Positions 1-6,124 of a stretch of DNA of 6,991 nt are shown here, piece after piece. The stretch's first letter is position 1. Every line of letters starts with the position of its first letter. This DNA comes from Alistipes sp. (lineage in GTDB: Bacteria > Bacteroidota > Bacteroidia > Bacteroidales > Rikenellaceae). The notes under the pieces were generated by a model, which ran no database searches, was not told the DNA's origin, and saw only the letters and a program-made list of their open reading frames with translations. The stretch is taken from positions 1 through 6,991 of the forward strand of contig JAIEHQ010000180.1 of the NCBI GenBank assembly GCA_029065825.1, given 5' to 3'. The translations under genes and the position numbers were made by a program.

Positions 1-77
1 CCCCACGACTGGGCAGATGCGGGGCTAAGGAAAAGCGTGGCTGCGAACAGCAGCGCGAGGGCCGGGATGCGTTTCAT
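1..77 (-). CDS. N-terminus of an exported protein (partial, 3' end outside window)
   Basis: Only the first 25 codons and part of the 26th are present. The ATG is at 75-77 and the reading frame runs off the left edge. The peptide begins MKRIPALALLFAATLFL and continues SPASAQSW: a basic start (K2, R3), a hydrophobic core of about 14 residues and an Ala-Ser-Ala/Gln site suited to signal peptidase I. There is no lipobox cysteine in the visible part, so this is a Sec-exported protein rather than an obvious lipoprotein. The start is 9 nt after the stop of the DUF4923-family gene, which suggests co-transcription and possibly translational coupling. The leader reads CGAGGCACC before the ATG, at best a weak ribosome binding site. 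The mature domain is not in the window, so no function can be given. Confidence 0.75.
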   Translation of the reverse strand, partial: MKRIPALALLFAATLFLSPASAQSW

Positions 78-86
78 GGTGCCTCG

Positions 87-683
87 TTATTTGGAGAAGT
101 TGAAACCGATGGCGATGCTCTTGTATTTGTCGAGCGCCGAGGTCAGGCTGCGCAGCGAGGATACCTTCGCGCCGAGGCCCGAGACCAGCTCCAGAAGTTT
201 CGCGCTCGGGAATACCAGCTGCATTTGCCCGCCGCTCAGGTAGGCGTGCCCGTTGAGCGTGCCGAGCTTGCCGACGGCCTTGTTCAGATGGAGGGTCATC
301 ACATGCGTGGCGGCATCGAACTCGTAGGTTCCCTCCAGTGTCCGGGAACCCAGCAGAGCCTGGAAGTCGCCCTCCTTGCCGAAAGTAAAGCGGCAGGCTC
401 CGGGTTTGATCCCGATGGTCGTATAGACCGGCTCGAGCTTCTTTTCGATGCCCGACGAGAGGGCCGTGCCGCCCAGCTCGCTCAGCGTGTCGTCGCTTTC
501 GAGCCTGATGCCCGGACCGGAGTATTCCCACGTTCCGACGACGGCCAGCTGGGTCAGCTTGCCGCCGGTGGCTTTGTCGGCCGCTGCGGTGGCGACTTTC
601 GAGAGCGCCTCTTTCCAGTCTTGCGCCCGGAGCGGGGCGGTGCCGGCGAGCAGCAGGGTCAGTATGAGCAGTGTCTTTTTCAT
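87..683 (-). CDS. Secreted DUF4923-family (lipocalin-like) protein
   Basis: This 198-residue protein has a clear signal peptide: K2-K3, a hydrophobic run over residues 4-14 and an LRA/Q cleavage site near residue 20. There is no lipobox cysteine, so the mature protein is probably periplasmic or secreted. Residues 50-59 read GTWEYSGPGI, the opening strand pattern of lipocalin-like proteins in Bacteroidota that are annotated DUF4923. Further beta-rich stretches follow (about 97-133 and 145-158), with a helical segment around 160-187 and a C-terminal strand ending GFNFSK. Length and layout fit that family, assigned here from memory of its pattern rather than by a search. The function of the family is not established; ligand binding is only a guess from the fold. 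The gene starts 18 nt after the nadE stop and ends 9 nt before another exported protein. All three are probably on one transcript. Confidence 0.8.
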   Translation of the reverse strand: MKKTLLILTLLLAGTAPLRAQDWKEALSKVATAAADKATGGKLTQLAVVGTWEYSGPGIRLESDDTLSELGGTALSSGIEKKLEPVYTTIGIKPGACRFTFGKEGDFQALLGSRTLEGTYEFDAATHVMTLHLNKAVGKLGTLNGHAYLSGGQMQLVFPSAKLLELVSGLGAKVSSLRSLTSALDKYKSIAIGFNFSK

Positions 684-701
684 GTCTGATCGGATTTTGC
701 G

Positions 702-2636
702 TTATTCGTTGATCAGCCGGTCGATCTCCCGCAGCCAGAGTCCCGCATCGGCATCGGAGGGCATGCGCCAGTCGCCGCGGGGCGAGAGCGACACCACGCC
801 GACCTTCGGGCCGTCGGGCATCGAGGAGCGTTTGAACTGCTGGGCGAAGAAGCGCTGGAAGAACACCCGCATCCAGCGCAGGATCGTCGCCCGGTCGTAG
901 CGGCCGTCGAACGCCTTGCCCGCCAGGAAGAGGATCTTCTCGGGCATGTAGCCGTTTTGGAGGAAGTGGTAGAGGAAGAAGTCGTGCAGCTCGTAGGGAC
1001 CGACGATCTCTTCGGTGCACTGCATGGCGGTCTCGTCGCCCGCTTTTCCGGGCAGCAGCTCGGGGCTGATCGGCGTGGCGACCACGTCGCGCAGGATCTC
1101 GCCGGTCGCCGCGTCGTCGCACTGCTCGGCCATCCAGCCCAGCAGCTCCCGGATGAGGGTTTTGGGCAGCGAGGCGTTGATGTTGTACATGGACATGTGA
1201 TCGCCGTTGTAGGTGGCCCAGCCCAGCGCCAGCTCGCTCAGGTCGCCCGTGCCGAGCACGAGGCCCTGCTCCATGTTGGCGACATCCATCAGGATCTGCG
1301 TCCGCTCGCGGGCCTGTGCGTTTTCGTAGGCGGTCGTGCGGGCCTCGGGATCCAGTCCGATGTCGGCGAAGTGCTGGCGGCACGCCTCGCGGATGGGTAT
1401 TTCACGTGCCGTAACGCCCAGACGCTCCATCAGCGCCAGCGAGTTGCGGTGGGTGCGTTCGCTCGTGCCGAAGCCGGGCATCGTGATGCCGATGATCCCC
1501 TTGCGGTCCAGCCCCAGACGGTCGAACGTGCGCACGGCGACCAGCAGCGCCAGGGTCGAGTCGAGTCCGCCCGAGATGCCGAGCACCGCGCGCTTGCATC
1601 CCGTGTGGTGCAGCCGCTGGAGCAGGCCTGCGGTCTGGATGTTGATGATCTCGCGGCAGCTGTCCTCCCGCTCTTCGGCCGTAGCCGGCAGGAAGGGGTG
1701 GGGCGCGACGGTGCGGTCGAAGGTCGTGTCGGCCGGATTCTCGGGGAGCGAGATCTCCACGATGATCCGTTCGGCCGGCCGGTGGGGGGAGAAGGTGGTC
1801 GTGCGGCGGCGCGAGGTGACCAGACACTCGGTGTCGATGTCGGCCACGATGAGCTGCTCTTCGGTGCAGAAGCGCTCGCTGCGCTGGAGCATCTTGCCGC
1901 TCTCGACGATCAGTCCGTTTCCGGCGAAGACCAGGTCGGTCGAAGATTCGCCGAAGCCGGCCGAGCAATAGACGTAGGCCGACTGCGTGCGTGCCGACTG
2001 CGACTTGACCAGCGTGAGCAGGTAGTTGTGCTTGCCGATTACCTCGGGCGAGGCCGAGAGGTTGAAGAGGATCTGTGCGCCATCGACGGCCTGGTGGAGC
2101 GACGGGGCGGCCGGCACCCACATGTCCTCGCAGATCTCAACTCCGAACTTCACGCCGTTGAGGCTGAAGAGGATGTTGTGTCCCAGGTCGGTGTCCTGGC
2201 CGCACAGGCGGATGGTCTCGAAGCCGATCTCTTCGCCCGAGAGGAAGCTGCGCGCCTCGTAGAACTCGGCGTAGTTGGGGATGTAGGTCTTGGGAACCAC
2301 GCCCTGGATCCGTCCCTGGGCGAAGACCACCGCGCAGTTGTAGAGCGCGTTGCCGAACGATACGGGCATGCCGACGATGCCGACGATCGGGAGGTCGCGC
2401 GTCTGTTCGAGGATGTAGCCCAGCCCCTGCTCGGCGGCCTGCAGCAGCAGCGGCTGCAGGATCAGGTCGCCGCAGGTGTAGGAGGTGATCGAGAGTTCGG
2501 GGAAAAGGATGATGCTGGCACCCCTGTCGGCACCCTTGCGGATCAGCTCGGCGATGCGGCGGGCGTTGTAGTCGCAGTCGGCGACCCGCACGTGGGGGAT
2601 CGCCGCCGCTACCTTGAGAAAACCGAATTTGTTCAT
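702..2636 (-). CDS. nadE: Glutamine-dependent NAD+ synthetase
   Basis: This 644-residue cytoplasmic enzyme makes NAD+ from nicotinic acid adenine dinucleotide, ATP and glutamine, the last step of NAD+ synthesis. Two domains are visible. The nitrilase-type glutaminase domain (about residues 5-290) has its Glu-Lys-Cys triad at Glu47 (FPELS), Lys116 (VPKTY) and Cys169 (VEICEDMW). It releases ammonia for the second domain. The synthetase domain (about 325-640) has the PP-loop SGGLDS at 355-360, GTGDLSE at 462-468 and the TYNGDHMSMYN segment at 475-485, all typical of the family. The length matches the long, glutamine-using class and not the short ammonia-dependent NadE of about 270 residues. The ATG at 2634-2636 gives a normal N-terminus directly before the first nitrilase strand. 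The gene starts 12 nt after the pepT stop, which indicates co-transcription. No damage or missing catalytic residue is seen. Confidence 0.97.
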   Translation of the reverse strand: MNKFGFLKVAAAIPHVRVADCDYNARRIAELIRKGADRGASIILFPELSITSYTCGDLILQPLLLQAAEQGLGYILEQTRDLPIVGIVGMPVSFGNALYNCAVVFAQGRIQGVVPKTYIPNYAEFYEARSFLSGEEIGFETIRLCGQDTDLGHNILFSLNGVKFGVEICEDMWVPAAPSLHQAVDGAQILFNLSASPEVIGKHNYLLTLVKSQSARTQSAYVYCSAGFGESSTDLVFAGNGLIVESGKMLQRSERFCTEEQLIVADIDTECLVTSRRRTTTFSPHRPAERIIVEISLPENPADTTFDRTVAPHPFLPATAEEREDSCREIINIQTAGLLQRLHHTGCKRAVLGISGGLDSTLALLVAVRTFDRLGLDRKGIIGITMPGFGTSERTHRNSLALMERLGVTAREIPIREACRQHFADIGLDPEARTTAYENAQARERTQILMDVANMEQGLVLGTGDLSELALGWATYNGDHMSMYNINASLPKTLIRELLGWMAEQCDDAATGEILRDVVATPISPELLPGKAGDETAMQCTEEIVGPYELHDFFLYHFLQNGYMPEKILFLAGKAFDGRYDRATILRWMRVFFQRFFAQQFKRSSMPDGPKVGVVSLSPRGDWRMPSDADAGLWLREIDRLINE

Positions 2637-2648
2637 CGTCGTCTCGCC

Positions 2649-3866
2649 TTATTTCGTCCAGAGTTGTGCCAGGTTCAGGATGACCTGCATGGCTTTGCGC
2701 ATGGTCGTGAGCGAGCAGTACTCGAAACGTCCGTGGAAGTTCATGCCGCCCGTGAAGATGTTGGGGCAGGGGAGTCCCATGAACGAGAGGCGTGCGCCGT
2801 CCGTGCCGCCCCGGATGGGTTTGATCAGCGGCTTCACGTCGGCCATCCGCATCGCCTCGACCGCCTTGTCGATTACCTGCGGATGCGGTTCGACCATCTT
2901 GCGCATGTTGTAGTACGAATCCTTGAGCGTGAGCTGCACGACACCCTCGCCGTACTTGCGTGCGAGCAGATCGACGCAGGCCTGCATGAAGGTCTTGCGC
3001 TCCTCGAACTTGCGTGCGTCGTGGTCGCGGATGATGTAGGAGATCTGCGCCTGCTCGACTGCGCCGCTGATTCCCACGCAGTGGTAGAATCCCTCGTATC
3101 CCGCCGTGTGCTCGGGCCGCTCCCAGGCGGGCAGCAGCGCGTTAAGTTCGCAGGCCACCTGCAGGGCGTTGATCATCTTGTCCTTGGCGTAGCCGGGGTG
3201 AACGTTGCGTCCCTGAATCTCGATCTTGGCGCTCGCGGCGTTGAAGTTCTCGTATTCGAGCTCGCCCTCGAAGCCGCCGTCCATCGTGTAGGCGAAGTCG
3301 GCACCGAAAGCTTTCACGTCGAAGAAATCGACGCCCCGGCCGATCTCCTCGTCGGGCGTGAAGCCGATGCGGATCTTGCCGTGCTCGATCTCGGGGTGGG
3401 CGAGCAGGTATTCCGCTGCGGTCATGATCTCCGCCACGCCCGCCTTGTCGTCGGCTCCCAGCAGGGTCGTGCCGTCGGTGTGGATGAGCGTGTGGCCCTT
3501 GAAGAAGCTCAGTTCGGGGAACTCCTCGACCCGCATCGTATATTGGTCGTTCAGGCGAATGTCGCCGCCGCCGTAGTTCTCCAGCACCTGAGGCCGCACG
3601 TTCGCGCCGCTCATGTCGGGCGCCGTATCGACGTGGGCGATGAAGCCGATTACGGGAGCCTGTTCGCAGCCCGGCGTCGCGGGGATCGTACCCATCGCGT
3701 ATCCGTGTTCGTCGATCGACACTTCGGTCAGCCCGAGGGCCTTCATCTCCTCGACCAGGTGGCGAAGCAGCACCAGCTGCTTGTCGGTCGAGGGAAAAGT
3801 TTCGCTGTTCTCGTCGCTCCGCGTGTCGAACGAGACGTATTGGAGGAATCGTTCCTTGAGTTCCAT
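2649..3866 (-). CDS. pepT: Peptidase T (tripeptide aminopeptidase)
   Basis: PepT is a cytoplasmic di-zinc M20 aminopeptidase that removes the N-terminal residue from tripeptides. The protein is 405 residues, close to the roughly 408 of the Escherichia coli enzyme, and lacks a signal peptide. Expected metal ligands and catalytic residues are present almost in register: His78 and Asp80 (AHVDTAPD), Asp140 (GADDKAG), Glu173 and Glu174 (PDEEIGRG), Asp196 (MDGGFEGELEYENF) and His378 (MNFHGRFE). The GGTDGARLSFMGLP substrate segment is at 353-366. The frame is open for 23 more codons upstream, with an ATG at 3933-3935. I chose the ATG at 3864-3866 because it gives the family's usual MELKERFLQYV start, follows an A-rich leader, and avoids overlapping the transporter gene. 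The upstream neighbour is an oligopeptide transporter 46 nt away, so the pair probably imports peptides and then hydrolyses them. Confidence 0.97.
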   Translation of the reverse strand: MELKERFLQYVSFDTRSDENSETFPSTDKQLVLLRHLVEEMKALGLTEVSIDEHGYAMGTIPATPGCEQAPVIGFIAHVDTAPDMSGANVRPQVLENYGGGDIRLNDQYTMRVEEFPELSFFKGHTLIHTDGTTLLGADDKAGVAEIMTAAEYLLAHPEIEHGKIRIGFTPDEEIGRGVDFFDVKAFGADFAYTMDGGFEGELEYENFNAASAKIEIQGRNVHPGYAKDKMINALQVACELNALLPAWERPEHTAGYEGFYHCVGISGAVEQAQISYIIRDHDARKFEERKTFMQACVDLLARKYGEGVVQLTLKDSYYNMRKMVEPHPQVIDKAVEAMRMADVKPLIKPIRGGTDGARLSFMGLPCPNIFTGGMNFHGRFEYCSLTTMRKAMQVILNLAQLWTK

Positions 3867-3912
3867 AGTCTGTAGTTTTTTATTTTCGGTTTTTTTGTTC
3901 GTTGTTCGAAGA

Positions 3913-5853
3913 TTACTCCTCCTCGCGTTTGGCACGCAGCGAGTGGAGGATGAAATAGACGATGATGGCTATATACATCGCCAGTGCCAGCCAGGTGGCG
4001 GCGTTGCTGCCGTGCCATCCCTCGATCAGCCAGTCGATGCCGGCGAAGTTGAGGATCGCGCTGACCACGCCCATCAGCGCGCCGCCGGCGATGAAGCCCG
4101 AGGCGATGAGCGTGCCCTGGTTGGTGCGGGCCTTGTTGAGCGCCTGATCTTTCGAGCGGGTCGCGACGAACCAGGCGACCAGACCGCCGACGAGCAGCGG
4201 CAGGTTGAGCTGCAGCGGGATGAACATACCCAGCGCGAAGGGGAGTGCCGGCACGCCGATGGCCGTGAGCACGAGTGCGAGCACCGCGCCGCAGAAGTAG
4301 AGCAGCCAGGGGGCCGAGCCGCCCTGCATGAGGGGCTGGATCACGGCGGCCATCGCGTTGGCCTGGGGGGCCACCAGCAGGCTGCCCTCGCCGAATCCGT
4401 AGGTCTTGTTGAGGATCATCATCACGCCGGCGACCGTGGCGGCCGAGACGAAGATGCCGAGGAACTTCCACGCCTCCTGCTTACGGGGCGTGGTGCCGAT
4501 CCAGTAGCCGATTTTCAGGTCGGTGATGAAGCCGCCGGCCGTCGAGAGGGCCGTGCAGACTACGCCGCCGATGATCAGTGCGGCGGTCATGCCGGCCGTG
4601 CCGTTCAGTCCGACGCTGACCAGCACCAGCGAGGCGAGGATGAGCGTCATGAGCGTCATGCCCGAAACGGGGTTCGAGCCGACGATGGCGATGGCGTTGG
4701 CCGCGACGGTGGTGAAGAGGAAGGCGATGACGAAGACGATGAGCAGCGCCACCACCGTCTGGCCCCAGTTGTGCAGCATGCCGAACTGGAAGAAGAAGAA
4801 GGTGGCCGTGAGCGTCGCGATCAGCGTCGTGAGGATCAGCCGCATGGAGATGTCGCGCTGCGTGCGCTCCGTTTTCGCCTCGGTCTTTTTCTTGCCGGAG
4901 AACTCGCTCACGGCGAGTCCCAGCGCCTGACGGATGATGCCGCCCTGACGGATGATGCCGATCAGGCCGGCCATCGCGATGCCGCCGATGCCGAGCGGCC
5001 GGCCGAAGGCCTGGAAAAGCTCTTCGGGCGAAAGTTCCGCGCCGGAGGGGGTGGAGCCGACCAGGGGCACCACCAGCAGCCAGACGAGGAACGAGCCGGC
5101 AGTGATGATGGCCGAATACTTCAGTCCGATGATGTAGCCCAGACCGAGTACCGCGGCGTTGGTATTGACTTCGAGCAGCACCTTGAATTTATTGGCGCAG
5201 AGGGTGCCCCAGGCTGTCATGCGGGTCGAGATCTCCTCGGTCCAGAGTCCGAACGTGCCGGCGATGAAGTTGTAGAGGCCGCCCACCAGACCGGCGATGG
5301 CCAGCAGTTTGGCCTGGTTGCCGCCCTTCTCGCCCGAGACGAGCACTTCGGTGGTCGCGGTAGCCTCGGGGAAGGGGTATTTGCCGTGCATCTCCTTGAC
5401 GAAATATTTGCGGAAGGGGACGAGCAGCACGATGCCCAGGATGCCGCCGAAGAGCGACGAGAGGAAGATCTTGTAGAAGGCCGCCTCCAGCCCCAGGATG
5501 TAGAGCGCCGGGAGCGTGAAGATCGCGCCGGCGACGATCACGCCGGACGAGGCGCCGATCGATTGGATGATGACGTTCTGTCCGAGCATGTTCTTCTTGC
5601 CCATCACGTTGCCGACACCGACGGCGATGATCGCGATCGGAATGGCGGCTTCGAAGACCTGGCCGATGCGCAGGCCCAGGTAGGCTGCCGCCGCCGAGAA
5701 GAGAATGGCCATCAGCAGTCCCATCGTGACCGAATAGGGGGTCACTTCGGCCGGAGTCGCCGAGTCGGGCATGATCGGGGTGTAGCGTTCGCCCGGCTTG
5801 AGTTCGCGGTAGGCGTTTTCGGGCAACGATTGAGTGGGTTTGGGTTGTTCCAT
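3913..5853 (-). CDS. OPT-family oligopeptide transporter
   Basis: This 646-residue inner-membrane protein belongs to the bacterial OPT family, secondary transporters of oligopeptides or, in some branches, metal chelates. By eye it has about 15-16 hydrophobic segments, beginning near residues 43-62, 68-86, 100-123 and 127-147 and ending near 617-637. Family landmarks are GKYPFPEATATTEVL at 157-171, the NPVSGMT motif at 394-400 after a long hydrophobic stretch, and LPFALGMFIPLQLNLP at 537-552. A charged cytoplasmic loop lies around 320-338, and the C-terminus is short and charged (AKREEE). The ATG at 5851-5853 starts the usual soluble N-terminal tail. The in-frame ATG at 6072 is rejected because that extension would cover the terminator and promoter. 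The gene is first in its unit, and pepT directly downstream supports a peptide substrate, though this is inferred from context. Metal-chelate transport is the main alternative. Confidence 0.94.
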   Translation of the reverse strand: MEQPKPTQSLPENAYRELKPGERYTPIMPDSATPAEVTPYSVTMGLLMAILFSAAAAYLGLRIGQVFEAAIPIAIIAVGVGNVMGKKNMLGQNVIIQSIGASSGVIVAGAIFTLPALYILGLEAAFYKIFLSSLFGGILGIVLLVPFRKYFVKEMHGKYPFPEATATTEVLVSGEKGGNQAKLLAIAGLVGGLYNFIAGTFGLWTEEISTRMTAWGTLCANKFKVLLEVNTNAAVLGLGYIIGLKYSAIITAGSFLVWLLVVPLVGSTPSGAELSPEELFQAFGRPLGIGGIAMAGLIGIIRQGGIIRQALGLAVSEFSGKKKTEAKTERTQRDISMRLILTTLIATLTATFFFFQFGMLHNWGQTVVALLIVFVIAFLFTTVAANAIAIVGSNPVSGMTLMTLILASLVLVSVGLNGTAGMTAALIIGGVVCTALSTAGGFITDLKIGYWIGTTPRKQEAWKFLGIFVSAATVAGVMMILNKTYGFGEGSLLVAPQANAMAAVIQPLMQGGSAPWLLYFCGAVLALVLTAIGVPALPFALGMFIPLQLNLPLLVGGLVAWFVATRSKDQALNKARTNQGTLIASGFIAGGALMGVVSAILNFAGIDWLIEGWHGSNAATWLALAMYIAIIVYFILHSLRAKREEE

Positions 5854-5907
5854 CGGTGTCGTATTTTTGAGATTCTTGAATGCGTCGGAAAAAGTTCCTG
5901 CGAACCA

Positions 5908-5938
5908 CAAAATTAGTGCTTTTGCCGGAAAAAACAAA
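5908..5938 (-). promoter_or_regulatory. Bacteroidota-type sigma promoter for the OPT-pepT-nadE unit
   Basis: Read on the minus strand, a TTTG element (5935-5938) is followed after exactly 19 nt by TAATTTTG (5908-5915), a perfect match to the TAnnTTTG -7 element of the main sigma factor (SigABfr) in Bacteroides and relatives. Transcription would start around 5898-5903, giving a leader of about 45-50 nt before the transporter ATG at 5853. The leader is A-rich close to the start codon and has no strong Shine-Dalgarno sequence, which is normal for the phylum. The element lies in a local AT-rich island within GC-rich DNA and downstream of the preceding gene's terminator. The start site itself is inferred. 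Confidence 0.82.
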
Positions 5939-5944
5939 AACGGC

Positions 5945-5991
5945 GGCCGAATTGCCTCTCTTTGCGTCGTGCCGCGGGAGGCGGAATTACC
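5945..5991. repeat. Imperfect 12-bp direct repeat upstream of the promoter
   Basis: On the plus strand, GGCCGAATTGCC (5945-5956) and GGCGGAATTACC (5980-5991) agree at 10 of 12 positions around a shared GAATT core, with starts 35 bp apart. The nearer copy ends 7 bp upstream of the -33 element, where an activator could bind. The match is visible but short, and chance cannot be excluded. Confidence 0.25.
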
Positions 5992-6012
5992 GTCCGTACC
6001 CTGTTCCGGACG
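5991..6012. repeat. Short inverted repeat CGTCCG-N10-CGGACG
   Basis: A perfect 6-bp inverted repeat with arms at 5991-5996 and 6007-6012 and a 10-bp spacer lies about 53 bp upstream of the -33 element. The geometry would suit a dimeric regulator site. No poly-T tract follows in either direction, so it is not a terminator. In GC-rich DNA a 6-bp dyad can easily arise by chance. Confidence 0.2.
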
Positions 6013-6036
6013 CGCCGTGCGAAGGGGGCTGGGTGC

Positions 6037-6069
6037 AAAAAGACGACGGCCCGTATTTCCGGGCCGTCG
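6037..6069 (-). terminator. Intrinsic terminator of the alpha/beta hydrolase gene
   Basis: A perfect 10-bp GC-rich stem (arms 6044-6053 and 6060-6069) encloses a 6-nt loop and, on the minus strand, is followed directly by TCTTTTTG. It begins about 55 nt after the hydrolase stop codon, as expected for a Rho-independent terminator. There is no T-run on the plus-strand side, so it works only for leftward transcription. It separates the hydrolase transcript from the promoter of the next unit. Confidence 0.9.
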
Positions 6070-6124
6070 CACTCGCTGCCGGCGGTCGGCGGGACCGGAA
6101 CGGCGGCTCTGCCGGCGCGGCGGG

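Noticed and set aside
957..3875. Open frame of 972 codons on the plus strand, opposite nadE and pepT and across the gap between them
   Set aside because: It is antisense to two genes with complete family motifs. Its translation is low-complexity (rich in Val, Gly, Arg, Asp, Ala) with no recognisable domain, as expected from the reverse strand of GC-rich codons. It is long but best explained by codon bias.
3855..3888. Possible plus-strand promoter (CTTG, then TATTTTCG) in the T-rich face of the transporter-pepT gap
   Set aside because: Each element has a mismatch, the spacing is 22 nt, and it would only drive antisense RNA against the transporter. A T-rich strand easily gives such partial matches.
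3867..3935. N-terminal extension of PepT to the ATG at 3933-3935
   Set aside because: The added 23 residues are basic and polar and absent from PepT proteins. They would overlap the transporter's stop codon, and starting at 3866 puts the catalytic residues almost in E. coli register.
5892..5906. Short hairpin (AGTTC-CTGC-GAACC) near the predicted transcription start
   Set aside because: Only 5 bp including a G-U pair, and it straddles the predicted start site, so it cannot form as a leader element such as a riboswitch.
3613..5916. Open frame of 767 codons on the plus strand, opposite the transporter
   Set aside because: The translation is dominated by Arg, Asp, Glu, Gly and His, which is what antisense reading of a hydrophobic membrane protein gives. 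It overlaps the start of pepT and the promoter region, and there is no promoter for it.
5854..6072. N-terminal extension of the transporter to the upstream in-frame ATG
   Set aside because: The extension would run through the intrinsic terminator and the promoter, and its residues (Arg/Pro-rich) look unlike any transporter N-terminus.
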